64,000 nt of DNA, from the NCBI GenBank assembly GCA_002007465.1, contig LNAC01000101.1, positions 4,302,361 through 4,366,360 on the forward strand, written 5' to 3'. A program made the translations under genes and the position numbers. Shown here in pieces: positions 48,930 through 60,126 of this stretch. Within the stretch, counting starts at the first letter, position 1, and each line of letters starts with the position of its first letter. Origin of the DNA: Ailurus styani. Lineage: Eukaryota; Chordata; Mammalia; Carnivora; Ailuridae. Below the pieces are notes generated by a model. The model was not told the origin of the DNA. It ran no database searches and saw only the letters and a list, made by a program, of their open reading frames with translations.

Positions 48930-49480
48930 ATGGGTAGATGGATAGATACAGGAGAGCTGATGGTCGGATGGATGGGTGGATGGATGCACGGATAGGGAAC
49001 TAATGGGTAGGTGGATGGAAGAATGGGTGGATGGATGGATGGGTGGATGGAGGATAGATGGGTGGATGGATGGATGGGTGGATGGAGGATAGATTGGTGG
49101 ATGGATGGATGGGTGGATGGACGGATGGGTGGACGGACGGATGGATGGATGGATGGATGGAGGATAGATGGGAGGATGGATGGATGGGTGGATGGACGGA
49201 TGGGTGGATGGGTGGATGGATGGATGGATGATAAAGAATAGACGATGGATGGGTGGATGATGGAAGGACGGGTGGACGGATGGATGGACAGAAGATAGAC
49301 TAATGTATGGGTAGGTGGATGGTTGGAGGGGTGGATGGATAGGTGGATGGAGGATAGACTCACAGATGGGGAGATGGTGGAGGGATGGGCAGGCGGGGGG
49401 ACAGATGATAGAATGATGAATGGGTGATAGTTGGATAGAGGATAGACTCATGGATGGGCAGGTGGAGGGAGGGAAGAGTG
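48930..49480. repeat. Second TGGA tetranucleotide array
   Basis: GGAT/GGTG units with many substitutions. A 35-base higher-order unit beginning AGGATAGAT repeats at 49051 and 49086, and begins again at 49161. A 281-codon minus-strand frame through it encodes His-Pro-Ser-Ile repeats and is an artefact. Confidence 0.95.
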
Positions 49481-50601
49481 AATGGGTAGAGGCCGGCCAG
49501 GGGGAGGGCTGTGCGGGTGGGTAGGTAGACAGTGAGCTGCTCTGCTAAGAGGCACAGAGTGGGTACAAGCAGTTGTCCTGCGAGAGGCAGGAGAGCTCTG
49601 TGCACTGAGGGTTACGATCGTGGGGAATGGGAAGTGTAGGTTAGCGCTACACGCGTGCACTTGCTCCCACACACATCCTCTCCTTTGAGCGTGTCCTCCC
49701 ACTAGTGCCAGCTCCCTGCTAGCGAGACAGAGCCCCAGCATGCTCTAGTGCGTTACCACGAGCCCAGCCGCTCTGCCCCACCTGCAGCACGCCTTCCCAT
49801 CTGCGGTAGCCACATGGGGAACCTGAACCTCCGAACCCACAAGCGTGGACACCCCCTTGTCACTTGCTGGTCAACAAGGCCTTCGATGGCTTGGCCCCAA
49901 AAGGAGCTTGCTGGGGCCGTTCAGAAGTTGGGGGAAGACATAGGGGGCCTCCCCGGGGCCACGTGGGATGTGGCCAGCCTGGCACAGGAACCACAGAGGC
50001 CACAGAAGGGGCGAGCATGTCCCAGGCTTCCGATGGCCACTGCATCCGCCAGGGGGCTGGATGCCACCTGCCCATGCGGCACGTGCCAAGTGCAGGGGCA
50101 CACGGGTGCTGCCAGGGGCATGCACCTGTTCCTTTTGGAGCCACATTGTTCTCTGGAGTCCCGGTTGCTAACTGGACAGGGATCAGACTTTGCAAACTGG
50201 TGACCCTTGGGCTGGACCTGGCCCGCGGCTCTGCGGAGTCTAAGGTGGTTGTCGTTCTCACCGGTTCCCAATAATCAGGGAACTTTAAATACAAGTCATG
50301 ATTTCTGGCTTCTCGAAAACAAAAAACGTTAGCAGGGCCCAGGCTCCTCACCGATGGCAGTGGGGGCGCTGGGGCTGGAGGGCAGCCCCCCTCGGGCAGG
50401 GCTGTGCCCTCCAGACCCCCCGCGCCCCACCCGCAGTTGACTTCACTTGTCAGCGTCACCTGCCCGGCCCCAGCAGATACTGAGTTTGAGACCCCTGCGC
50501 TGGCTGTTCCGGGGGTCGCCCGGGGGACAGGGCGTGGGAAGGGGAAGGGCAGGGCAGCCCCTGTCCATGGCAGTGATCTCCTGACTCCCCCTGCCCCACA
50601 G

Positions 50602-50747
50602 CTTCACACAGGCCATGCTGAGGCAGCCCCAGATGGAAAGCCTGGATAACCCCGCGGCCTACTGCGTGGGCCTCGCGCTGCTGGGGGTGGGCGGCACCTT
50701 CGTGCTCTCCAGCTTCTTCGCACTGGGCTTCACTGGGACCTTCCTAG
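50602..50747 (+). CDS. PEMT: PEMT coding exon, residues 70-119
   Basis: This 146-base exon begins with the C that completes Cys70, then reads Phe-Thr-Gln-Ala-Met and ends Thr-Phe-Leu plus one base of Gly119 before donor GTGAGA at 50748. It encodes the lumenal or loop segment (Gln-Pro-Gln-Met-Glu-Ser-Leu-Asp) and a long hydrophobic stretch. That stretch contains Leu-Leu-Gly-Val-Gly-Gly, which holds the GxG motif at human positions 98-100 implicated in AdoMet binding. Gly98 and Gly100 are both kept, and the middle Leu is Val. The stretch ending Ser-Ser-Phe-Phe-Ala-Leu-Gly-Phe is nearly identical to human from memory. Phase is 1 at the 3' end. Confidence 0.96.
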
Positions 50748-52770
50748 GTGAGACGCCGAGGGCTGGGGGGCCCCGAGCAGACGCACCCGGGGTCCCGGGG
50801 CGGCGGGGAGCAGGGCCTGGGTGGCCGCCTGCCCTGCCATGTGCGACATCTTCGTAGGGAGCACTGGGGACCCCGCTGGCTCGTTGCTCTGCCACTAAGT
50901 CTGGGGCTCTGGGCACTTTCCTTCTGCAGGCCCCTGCCTGTCCGTGGTTAGCTGGGGAGGCTCGCCTGTCTCGTCCAGCCGCTTGGCTGCCAGGCCAGAG
51001 GGGATTGCCATTTGCTGCCAGGGCTGCTGCGGGTGTGGAGCAGGTGTGGGGGGGGTGACGCTGTCCCTGCTCTGTGTTCCCCACTGCCTGTGGCTCAGGG
51101 CCTCTTGGGCTCCGGTCCTCATGACATCAGCAACTTCTAGCAACTCGGAAGTTCAAGAAGGAGCACAGCTGGGGGAGGCTGCAAGAGCAAGGCCGTCTTG
51201 GGGACAAGGACAGAAAGGAGGGAGCCCACAGAAGGAGCCCAGCAGGCAGGGGGCACGTGGGAGGTGCCCACCCCTCTGATGGGCTGGGTCAGGGGTTCCT
51301 GGGTCCTCCCTGCTCTCAGCCCCCTGCCAACTTCACAGAGCAGGCCTCAGTGTCCTCCAGCGCTGGGGCGGGCGGGGAGGAGGCCGGGCCGCAAACCACA
51401 AGCTCCAGGCCAGGATGGCGGGCAGGTGGGCCCGAGTGCGGGGTCCGGTCCGACCAGTGCTGGAGGTCAGGTGGGGGCCACATCACAGGTGTCCCTGAAG
51501 GCCAGGCAGGGGCCTGAGGCTTCACTCCCGGGGAGGTGGGGGCCATAGGAAGGCTTGTCATGGGAGAGGGGCGGAGGGGGGCCCGGGGCCATGGAGGGAG
51601 GAGGAGGGGCACTGTCCTGTCCACCTCGGGTCCTCGGAGCCCAGAGTGCACAGCCCAGCAGCACGCAGGCGTGGCACAGGTGTGGGCAGAGAACGGGGAG
51701 GGGCCGGTGAGGGAGGTCAGGGTCATCCGGGCGAATCCAGAATCGGCTGGAGGAGCCAGTTGGGGGGGGGCGGCTGGTGGGAGGGAGCCAGAAAGATCTC
51801 AGTCACCGCAGCCCCCGCGCCCACCAGAAGTGGCCGTGGGAGGCCACGGGGCTCGGGATGTAGGCCACGTCCCTCCGGTGAGTCAGCCCCAAAGCGGGTT
51901 TCTGTGCCATCCGCCTCCAGGCCCGCAGCCCCTTTCCTGCCTCCTGGGAAGAAAGCCTTCCGCAGCCTCCCCGGCGGCTCCCGTGCCCCCCAAGCCCTTT
52001 GTCCCCAGACAGCGGACTCCTCCCGCCTGCGGCTGCCCTACTTCTGCCTCGGATGAAGTCTGAGGCATTTCTGGGGCGAGGAGGCGGGAGGACGCGCGGT
52101 GACCTTCAGTGAGCAGCACGGTGCCCGCGGCCGGGCAGGACGCGGCGTCTGTGCCTCTGCTGCTCAGAGCTGCCTCGAGGGGAGGCCACGGTGCCCAGTC
52201 GCGGAGGCCCGGATGCCGGGCCTGGCTGGGGTCGGCCGTGCGGTGGGCGTGCGCTGCGCCGTGACCAGCCGCTCTGGGCTGCTTGCGACCATGACCCCGG
52301 GGCGGGCCTCCTGGCTGCTGGGCGGTCCAGGGTGGAGGAGCAGAACGGGCCCCCTCGTCTCCCCCGGTGGGAGGTGCTCACCCAGGCCACGTGCAGGAGG
52401 ATCTGGGGGCAGGAATAGTGGGCAGCAGGCAGGCCCGCTTTCGAGGGTGGAGGGGTCTCTTTCAGGAGGTGATGTGAGCTAAGGGAGAAACCTGCTGGCT
52501 GGACAGAGGGCCGGGAAGGGTGTCTCCAGCAGAGGGAACAGCATGTGCAACGGCAGAGGAGAGGAGCAGATGGCGGTGGGCTGGCCCTCCCGGTGTGCCT
52601 GCGGCTGAGTGGGCCCAGCGCCCGGGGGGTCACTCGGCGCGGTTAAGCCCGCTCCCCGGCTGGCCGGGAGCCTCCTGGACGGCAGATCCCGTTGTGCCCA
52701 CCCCGGGGCCTCCCTCAGGAACTGTGTGGCCAGGCTGTGAGCCTCCGGTTCTGCCCCGCCTCATCCACAG
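50748..52770 (+). other. PEMT: PEMT intron of 2023 bases
   Basis: Donor is GTGAGA and acceptor ATCCACAG. It is GC-rich with no CanSINE or L1. At 52440-52580 there is a relic resembling an old mammalian repeat whose consensus contains a phrase like GGAACAGCATGTGCAA; the family was not assigned. Nothing else is recognised. Confidence 0.88.
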
Positions 52771-52882
52771 GCGATTACTTCGGGATCCTCAAGGAGGCAA
52801 GAGTGACCACGTTCCCGTTCAACGTCCTGGACAACCCCATGTACTGGGGCAGCACAGCCAATTACCTGGGCTGGGCCATCAT
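52771..52882 (+). CDS. PEMT: PEMT coding exon, residues 119-156
   Basis: This 112-base exon completes Gly119 and reads [10 protein letters not shown]. It then carries the most conserved family block, [12 protein letters not shown], followed by Asn-Tyr-Leu-Gly-Trp-Ala-Ile and two bases of Met156. The Asn-Pro-x-Tyr-Trp-Gly signature is typical of phospholipid and isoprenylcysteine-type membrane methyltransferases. The donor is GTGAGT at 52883. Because the junction is in phase 2, reading through the donor gives ATG TGA, an immediate stop. Confidence 0.97.
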
Positions 52883-55418
52883 GTGAGTACCGGGCCTGCC
52901 CCATGGGCTGCCGCCTGGGCAGGCGGGGACAGCCTTCCGTCCTTTGGGGGGCCCAGGCGTTCCCGGGGACTGTCTTCCCTGAGGAAACAAGCCACATCCT
53001 AGAACAGGGGGTCAGTGGACTTCCTCCTGAGGGGCCGGAGAGGCGAGGCCCCGAGGCCCCGAGGCCCAGGTCTGCAGCTCCCAAGCAGCCCTGAGACAGT
53101 GGGTAAAGGAGGGGCTGTGGCCGGAGCCAGCACCCCTTCATTTATAGGCACGGAAATTTGAATTTCATGTACTTTTCATGGGTGGTGTCCTACTCTGTTT
53201 TTGTTTTTTTTTTTAACCACTTAAAAATATAAAAATCATTTCTGGCCTATAGACCATAAGCTGCCAGCCGGTAGAAGGTGAGGGCTGGTAGGCCCCCAGC
53301 GCGGCTACGGCTCGGGCTGTGCAGAGACCTGGGGCGAGGCGCCGGCATAGGGAGCGCCGTGGGCTCTGGGTTCCAACCATGCGCCCCTCCAGAGCACTTC
53401 CCGTTTGTCCGTTTTGCACATTAGGGCTCCTTCCATTGGAGGTTTTTCTGTACAGAGTGTTCTGCTTTTACCGAACACCGGAAACCGCGTGCCGGGAGTG
53501 TGACAGGCGCTCCCCGACACCAGGAAGGTTACAGGACCTAAAGGAATGAATCTCGAACGGTGGGACGTCAGAAGCGCAATACTTCCTCAACAGCCCTACC
53601 TTTCAGGGCAGCCCAGATCGGAGCACTGGGCTCTGAGTGCGAGGAGCTAAAGGGGGATCTGTGGGTCTGGCCGGGACCTCTCCCCCTGCCCCAGTCCCAC
53701 TTGCAGACCAGACAGTCCCCTCGCCTGGACTCGGGCAGCGGGATCCCAGGGGGAAGGTTCCACGCCCCTAGATTCACGCCGTCCCCCGAGCATCCCCCCA
53801 GAGCCCACCCTGCAGCTTCTTGATTCTTCCCGCTGACCGCCTTTCCCTCCCGCTGCCACCACACCCACTGTTCTTTCCCATTTCCACCTCCATTTGGTCT
53901 TTCCAAACCCAATTTGAGTGTCCCCTCCTCCAGGAAGCCCTCCTTAACACTTTGCACCCCCCCCTCCCAACCACAGGTGCCTCCTGTGTGCTCAGATGGG
54001 CCCTCCAAAGGCAGAGCTCACATGTGGGTCCCCTCTGAGCCCCAGTGGGGTGCCTGGTGCCTGAGTGAGTGTCACCACCTCAGGGCTGTCGGGCCATGGC
54101 TGTCAGGAACATGAGACCCTAGCAAGGCCTGGGCTCCCAGAGGAGCCTCAGGAGGACATCAGCCACACGGTGACGAGACAGGGCCTCCTCTGGGGCTCAG
54201 GACGCGGCCCGGCGTCTGAGAGCTCTTTGGAGACGAGGCATTACCTGGGCTGCAAGACGCTGCCCTCCACCAGGGGCCCCACGGACGGGGCTTCCCGGAG
54301 CAGCCGGCCGTGCTGGAGGCCTGCTGGGCCCGGGCAGCAGGATTCCCGCGGGCACGAGGCACCGGGGCCTCCTGCTCCGTCCAGGTCTCACCTTCGCAGC
54401 TTCCTAGCCCAAGTGGGACACCCCATCCCCAGGGTGCGCCACTGGTTCCCTGGGACCAGCCCTGCCACCGCGTCAGGCTCAGGCCCAGGCATGTGGGTCA
54501 GTCTGGACCTCAGTCTCCCCATCTGCAGAGATGATCCTTTCCACACAGGGTTGTCAAGGTCAAGAGCCGGGCAGCACTTGGAAAGTGGGGGGAGTTTCAT
54601 GTGCGTGGAATGGAGAGGGGGCGTCCGATGGCTCACGGTCCAGGGTCTGGTGTGGGGGCTCTCAGGGGTCGGTCTGAGCAACACTGTGGCTGCAGAGCCC
54701 TGGCCCCATCCTCCCTCGCCATCCAGGTGGGAGTCCAGCCTCCTCCCCAGCTCCTGGGGCGCCTGACTCGTGAATGGGGAGGCTCTGCTCACTCTAGAGA
54801 CCCAAAGCGGGGCCCGTGAGTAACACTCCGGGAGGGCAGATGTCACTTCAGCCCCAGAAGGGTCTCTGTTTGGTGTTGGCGTCTCCACCTGGTCGTGGCG
54901 AGGGGCAGGCAGCCCGCGGCCCCGGAGGATGATTTGAACGGAGTCCACAGAATGGGGGGCCCACGAACCAGTTTCCCTCTCTCGCCCCGGCCATCCGGAT
55001 GCCGCAGGCCAGCCCTCGTGGAGCCTCGGGGCCCCGAGGGAACTAGGAAAGATGGGACCACAGCTGGACAGCAGGTGGTGCCCCCAGGCCCTTCCAGCAG
55101 GGGCCACTGGACACTCCCCATGCCCTCGGGGGCCCCGGACCCGTTTCTAGAAAACAGCCTGCGGACACTGTCAGTGGAGGGCAGGTCCCCTGGAACAGCC
55201 CCCTGTGCAGAAGGGGACCCGTGGGGCCACTCGGGCCACTCTGAGCGGCCGTTCTTTCCTTCCTGATTGATCCCCGCCTGTGCTGAGCTGGGGGGCAGGG
55301 AGGGGAGACGGGAAGTGGGCCCCCGTTTGAGGGCCGAGCCCGCCCAGACTGGCGGCCAGCGGGTCAGGACTCGGAGAGAGAAGGCCGGGCTCGGGACCTG
55401 CTGCCGTCTTCCCTGCAG
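52883..55418 (+). other. PEMT: PEMT intron of 2536 bases
   Basis: Donor GTGAGT, acceptor CCCTGCAG. It is GC-rich. A MIR-like relic lies near 54505-54590. No CanSINE or L1 is seen, and no exon is supported. The long open frames on both strands at 54065-55270 are compositional. Confidence 0.88.
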
Positions 55419-55493
55419 GCACGCCAGCCCCGCCGGCCTGCTGCTGACCGCGGTTGTGGCCCTCGTCTACACGGTCGCCATCCTGTATGAGGA
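55419..55493 (+). CDS. PEMT: PEMT coding exon, residues 156-181
   Basis: This is a 75-base exon. Its first G completes Met156, followed by His-Ala-Ser-Pro-Ala-Gly-Leu-Leu-Leu-Thr, a hydrophobic helix (Val-Val-Ala-Leu-Val-Tyr-Thr-Val-Ala-Ile-Leu) and Tyr-Glu plus GA of the second Glu. This is the fourth membrane segment. The Glu-Glu dyad at human 180-181, reported to contact AdoMet, straddles the splice junction. The donor is GTGAGT at 55494, and the upstream acceptor is CCCTGCAG. If the short following intron is retained the frame ends at once after the dyad (GAG GAG TGA). Confidence 0.95.
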
Positions 55494-55706
55494 GTGAGTA
55501 GACATCCGTCACTGGCCGAGGGGCCTCTGGGAAGCTTCGAGCCGGCACAGTGGGGCCGGGGGGGCCGGGCGGGCGGTGCCGGGGGAGCCCGGGCCTCCTA
55601 CCCCACGCAGGCACCCCCCTCCACCCACACTCCGGCGGGGGGCACGGCCTGCGGTGGTGGCATCCCCCTGACACCTGCTGACCGGAGGCTCTCTCCCCGC
55701 CCGCAG
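55494..55706 (+). other. PEMT: PEMT last intron, 213 bases
   Basis: A short, very GC-rich intron between donor GTGAGT and acceptor CCCGCAG. No repeat is seen. Confidence 0.9.
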
Positions 55707-55764
55707 GCCCTTCACCGCCCAGATCTACCAGCAGAAAGCCTCTCCGTCGCACAAGAGGAGCTGA
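55707..55764 (+). CDS. PEMT: PEMT last coding exon, residues 181-199 and stop
   Basis: The first G completes Glu181. The exon then reads Pro-Phe-Thr-Ala-Gln-Ile-Tyr-Gln-Gln-Lys-Ala-Ser-Pro-Ser-His-Lys-Arg-Ser and a TGA stop at 55762-55764. The C-terminal Lys-Arg-Ser tail matches human. The cytosolic tail is short and basic. The exon continues as 3' UTR to the poly(A) signal at 55983, so the whole terminal exon is about 300 bases. Confidence 0.95.
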
Positions 55765-56005
55765 CCGGGCCTGCGGCCGGACGGCTAAGCGCCTGCTGCC
55801 TCCGGCCTGCCCCGAGTGCCAAGCCCGGCAGTGCGGAGAAGGGCCCCGGCCGCCGCTCGGTGTTCGTGCCCGGCGAGGGCCACTCCAGTGCCTTGCAAAC
55901 CTCTGCCTTGGGGGCCCTGGACATGCTGTCGTCTGGCCACTGAGCCCCCCGCTCTGCTGCTCCCAGTGCGTCCTAACTCACCAATAAAGGCACCCTGACG
56001 CCAGC
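55765..56005 (+). other. PEMT: PEMT 3' UTR
   Basis: About 240 bases of GC-rich sequence run from the TGA to roughly 17 bases past AATAAA. The exact cleavage site is inferred; CA dinucleotides lie within 10-20 bases of the signal. Confidence 0.8.
55983..55988 (+). terminator. PEMT: PEMT poly(A) signal AATAAA
   Basis: A canonical AATAAA hexamer lies 219 bases after the PEMT stop. It is followed by a CA cleavage candidate and then by a CT/TG-rich stretch (CTCTCTGTCTGG) suitable as a downstream element. Confidence 0.85.
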
Positions 56006-56429
56006 ATCCCCTCCAGCTCTCTGTCTGGCCGGACGAGGAGGGGGGTCTGGGGCTGCGGGGAGTTGGGGCATTCTCCTGAGGGCTCCAGGCCAGGCTGGTG
56101 AGGCTCTCCTTCTGCGTGAAGCCCCTCAGCCCTGAGGTGGGCACCACCATCCACACTTGGCAGAGAAGGGACTTGCCTGGATGTTTGGGCTTCCTGTATT
56201 GCCTCCCTTACCCCTGCCCCAGTCCCCCCTCATCTGTCCCTTTCTTTGGGGAGCCAGCCCAGCCTCGGGGTGGGGGTATCATCACACCACCCAGCCGCCC
56301 AACACCTCCATGTGCCACGGAGCTCCCAGCTGCCATCCAGGTAAATGATCAGAGAGTGAAAAATATGCTGAAAATTTAAAACCGACGTGAAAGTACCTGG
56401 TGGGGGTCGGAGCCCGTTAGCCAGGGTGG

Positions 56430-56640
56430 CCGGGGGCCCTCTGAGGAGGTGACATTTGAGCTGAGACCCACATGAGCAGAGGGAACAAACTGGAGGCTTC
56501 CAGGCCGTTAGAATGGCACATGCAAAGGCCCTGTGGTCAAAACAAGTGTGGGAGCCCAAAGCAGCAGGCTATGAAAGACTGAGTGAGGGAGGAGCAGCAG
56601 CCACGAGGGGCCTGACTCCTAGGGGGTCAGTCCTGTGGGT
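56430..56640 (+). mobile_element. Old interspersed repeat relic
   Basis: GAGGAGGTGACATTTGAGCT and GGCACATGCAAAGGCCCTGT match a common mammalian repeat from memory. Family not assigned. Confidence 0.5.
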
Positions 56641-59254
56641 TGGGCCTGGTTGGTGCCGCCGGGGGCATGACTACATTTGCAGAAAACTGGGCTGTGACGC
56701 TCCTGCTCTCTGAACCCCAGGCCACCAGGTCCAAGCTAGATGAGCTGGCCTTGGAGACAGGCGACCTGAGGGTTATTGGAAAAGTCCAAATATGGTCACA
56801 TCACAACCCGCCTGGGCCTATGAGGGGCCCAGGTCTGGATGGGACCGTGCGTGGCCCTGAAGGCAGCCATGGGGCAGGGGCGGGCTGTGGGAAGGCGCTG
56901 TGGCTGAGGAAGGAGTGAGGGCTTGGGGCTCCCGGGGCCATGGGCCCTGGGATGGGGCTTCCTGGGTAGGACCGGAAGACCTGGGCCCAGGACCCAAGTC
57001 TCCCCCCAAAACCCCGGGGCTGAACTTGGCATCTCTGGTCAAAGCTGACATTTCTCTCCTAATGCCTCGTGGGCCTTAAATCGCCAGGAAGAACAGGCCA
57101 TGTGATCATCCGGGGCCTGTTGGTCAAGCCTGACGGCAGGGCCAGGTGCACCAGGCCTGCCCCTCCTCCAGGGTCCTGCCTTATCTGCAGGCCATCAGCC
57201 CTCGGAGGACACAGGCCAGGCCTTGCCCTCGCCATAAAGAGTCCCCACCTGTGCACGCAGCTCTCAGAGGCCCCGTCCCCCACCCTGTAACAGGGCCGTG
57301 ATCTTCACGCCTGCCTTGTGTATGCAGCAGGTGTCTAGACTTTGCAGGCTGGGCGCCTCCCTTGTCACCCACGGAGCTCCTTGAGTCCTTTTCTTCGATT
57401 TCTGGAATCCAGAGTCTGCCTCAGGCCTTGACGGGCCCCAAGAGGCATCTAGTTGGATCTTACCCAGTGCTTCAATCTGTGTCTGCTTGCACACCCCTAG
57501 AAACAGGGAGCTCGCTCCTCCACAAGGACCTCTGTGCATGTAGCCTTTGAGGATATGCTGGCCTCCTGAAGGCTTTGTCAGGGCAGAACCAAGGAACCTC
57601 AGGCAGCCTGACCCTTGGGTCCACATGGTGGCGGAAGGACGGGCCCAGGGTGGGGCCGGAGCCGTGGGCTGAGCGGGCTCCCCTGTGAGGGTCTGCTGTG
57701 AAGGGAGCAGAGCTCAGGGCTAAAGAGGAAACCAGAAGACGGCTGTGACCTGGGTGTGATGAGGGGAGCCTGTTAGGGGAATACGAGCTCTGTGTTGCCG
57801 CGTTCCCGTTCAGGCGGTGGCTGTGGTGGGGATGGGGCTCCGGCCGCTCTCCTCAGACGGCATTCGGGAACCGTCTAAACCGCTCTTGGCCCCCAGACCC
57901 GCTGTGGCGGACGTGTCAGCTCTCCACCCTCCCAGTGGTCTTCAACCCTTGGTCAAATATTTTTAAAGTTCCCTTCCCCCTCTGAGCAGGGCAAGTAAAT
58001 AACAGGTGGGAGGAGGCCCCACCCCACAGATGCTGTTTGTTGCCTTGTACCCAAACACCCAGAAAATGAAATAATTTGTAACTATTGTTAACTTGGACAA
58101 CAGGAAAACAAGGCTCGACTGGCAGGCCGTGGGGGGTGGGAGTGCAGGGAAGGAATGTGTACGTGTTGGGGCGCCGCACTGGGGTGGGGTGTGGGCAGGA
58201 AACGGGGAAGGGTCCTGAAACCGATTCCTTCCACCCTGTTCCTTTCTCAAGTTTGGATGCCTCAAAAGCATGAGCGCGTGTTCCGTTTGTAATGGAGTGA
58301 TTCCTTCAGAGAAAGCCAGATGGGACAGCCCAAGCTAGTATGTGTCACCAGGGCTGGCTTCCGGTGGGAGTGAGGCCCCACAGGCCGCCCACACGGCTGG
58401 GCTGGTGCACAGGCTGATTTGGGGGGCGTTTGGGGAATGAATGACACACACACTCAGGGCTTAACTCAGCTGACTTGGGAGGACACGTCTCACAGCCTGG
58501 CATCTGTGAGGTGGGGTGACATGCCCAGAAGGGACCGGGAATTGCGGCTGGGCTCCGTACCTGCCATGGGCGCTTACCGGCCAGAAGGGGCCGGGGGCAT
58601 GATATCAGTGCCAGCCTTGACCTTGAGGGAGGCTCTGATTCCCGGCTGGGTCCCAGCCCACTGGCTCTCCCGAGGGAGAGCTGGGTTCAAATCCTCCCGG
58701 GATGGGAGGCCACCTTCACTCTGGCCCTCCAGCATGGGCCATCAGGAAGGAGCCAGAAGCCATCGTATTTCAGAGCCCAGCTGCCCATACTGTGCCTTCA
58801 CAGGAGGCAGAAGGAGGGCCCCCCATCTGGGGACGATGCAGGCCCAGGCTGTGACCAGCTCCTGCTTGCATCCTTGTCTGGTCCCTTTCCGCAGTGAACG
58901 CCCTGCACCACTGTCCACAGCGGCCCTGGGTGCCGGGCATCGGCTCGGTTCTTTCTCATCTCAGATGGGGAGGGCAGGGGAGAGCAGCCGCAGCAGGGTC
59001 AAGAGGGGTGGGGAGGACTCAGCCCAGCTGGCCTGTCACACAACTCCTGCGTAAATGACACCAAGAATCAGAGCCTAGTGGTAAGCTCTCGGGTGCTCAT
59101 CACGTGAGGTGTGCCTCTGAAACACCTCGTCAACAGTAGACAGGAGGCTTGGGGACAGGTGTGGAAGGGCAGCAAGGTCTGAGGGGTGCGCTCTGAGAAA
59201 CGGGGCACAGATGTCCCACAGTGGGGGGCAGAGCTATGGAAGGGGCACAGTGGA

Positions 59255-59440
59255 TGGGTAAGAGCCAGGACCGCCAGACCCTGGATTCAAACCCCAGCCC
59301 TGCGGCTACCACCTGTGGACCCTGGCCACTCATGCCCCCTGCCTCAGTTTCTCCATCGGTAGAATACAGAGAGTTCCTCCTCCTCAAGGTTGCCAGAAGG
59401 AAGGACTTAGAACCGTGCGTGGCACAAATAAACCCTTCCC
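59255..59440 (+). mobile_element. MIR copy
   Basis: CCTGGATTCAAACCCCAGCC, then CTGCCTCAGTTTCTCCATCG and GAACCGTGCGTGGCACAAAT: the full MIR order. Confidence 0.8.
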
Positions 59441-59948
59441 GGGCATCACCTACTGAGGGTGTGAGATTCTGCGGGAGTCCCTGTCCCGGAGGGGCTGGCT
59501 AAGAGGGCCTCTGAGACCCTGTGGGCCCCGTGCCGACAGCTGGGGGCGGCAGGCTGGTGCCCCTGATGCTGGCCTGAGCGGCCAGGCCTGTGCGGCTGGG
59601 TGGGTGGCGCCAGCTCACGGCTTCCTGGATTTCTCCCAAATTGGACACGGCCTCGCTTGCTGCTGTGAGGAGCCGGGGCTTCTCCCTGTGCTCCAGGCCC
59701 ATGTGTCCACCAGCGCCAGCCGGGTACCGGTCAACCTGCTGCCTCGGGTCTTGGCTCCCGCACCCCCACCCCATCCCCAGTGCTGCCCGCCCATGGGTCA
59801 CTTACTAGTGCTATTGTAACCGTGTCCTGCCCTTAAACTGCGTGTGCTTTCTCATCCCCGCTCAGAACCAGGATGGCTACCTTCCAGAAGAGGTACCCGA
59901 GACCCAGGGAAGGCAAGAGACTGCTGTGAGGCCAGTGCTTGCTTGCTT

Positions 59949-60126
59949 TTTTGTTTTTGTTTTTTTTTTAAGATTTTATTTGTTTATTTGACAGAGAAGG
60001 GGAGTGGGAGAGGGAGAAGCAGGCTTCCCGCTGCACAGGGAGCCAGCCCCACGTGGGGCTTGATCCTAAGACCCTGAGATCAGGACCTGAGCCGAAGGCT
60101 TAAGGACTGAGCCACTCAGGTACCCC
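59949..60126 (-). mobile_element. CanSINE with shortened end
   Basis: T-rich tail, AAGATTTTATTTGTTTATTT, GAGAAGCAGGCTTCCCGCTG and the end GGCTTAAGGACTGAGCCACT. A few bases are missing before AAGGACTGAG. Confidence 0.92.

Larger units (their letters stand above)
40912..50601 (+). other. PEMT: PEMT intron of 9690 bases
   Basis: The donor is GTAAGC and the acceptor CCCCACAG. It contains an AATG microsatellite, a nested set of opposing L1 fragments (42280-43440) with a CanSINE inside, another antisense L1 fragment (44655-44960), a possible non-repeat regulatory block (46660-46870), homopolymer C runs with isolated N calls, and the second TGGA array (48930-49480). The part from 47100 to 48900 and from 49500 to 50600 shows no recognisable element. 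Confidence 0.9.
1..56005 (+). other. PEMT: PEMT gene, 3' part (open at left edge)
   Basis: Five exons with canonical GT-AG junctions join in frame to give a protein matching phosphatidylethanolamine N-methyltransferase from human residue 32 to the C-terminal stop at 199. The enzyme is an integral ER and mitochondria-associated membrane protein that methylates phosphatidylethanolamine three times with S-adenosylmethionine to make phosphatidylcholine, chiefly in liver. All junction phases agree (0, 2, 1, 2, 2). The GxG (G98, G100) and EE (180-181) elements reported to bind AdoMet are both encoded. I searched 1-40795 by eye for the preceding exon, which ends in a Phe-Asn-Pro-Leu-Tyr-Trp-Asn-Val stretch in human, and did not find it. 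The gene therefore starts outside the window. The upstream intron is at least 40.8 kb and the later introns are 9690, 2023, 2536 and 213 bases. Confidence 0.95.

Noticed and set aside
48606..49451. A 281-codon minus-strand open frame
   Set aside because: It is the His-Pro-Ser-Ile translation of the second TGGA array plus random flank.
33985..49480. Direct repeats suggestive of a CRISPR array
   Set aside because: The repeats are four-base microsatellites with no spacers, in a mammalian genome.
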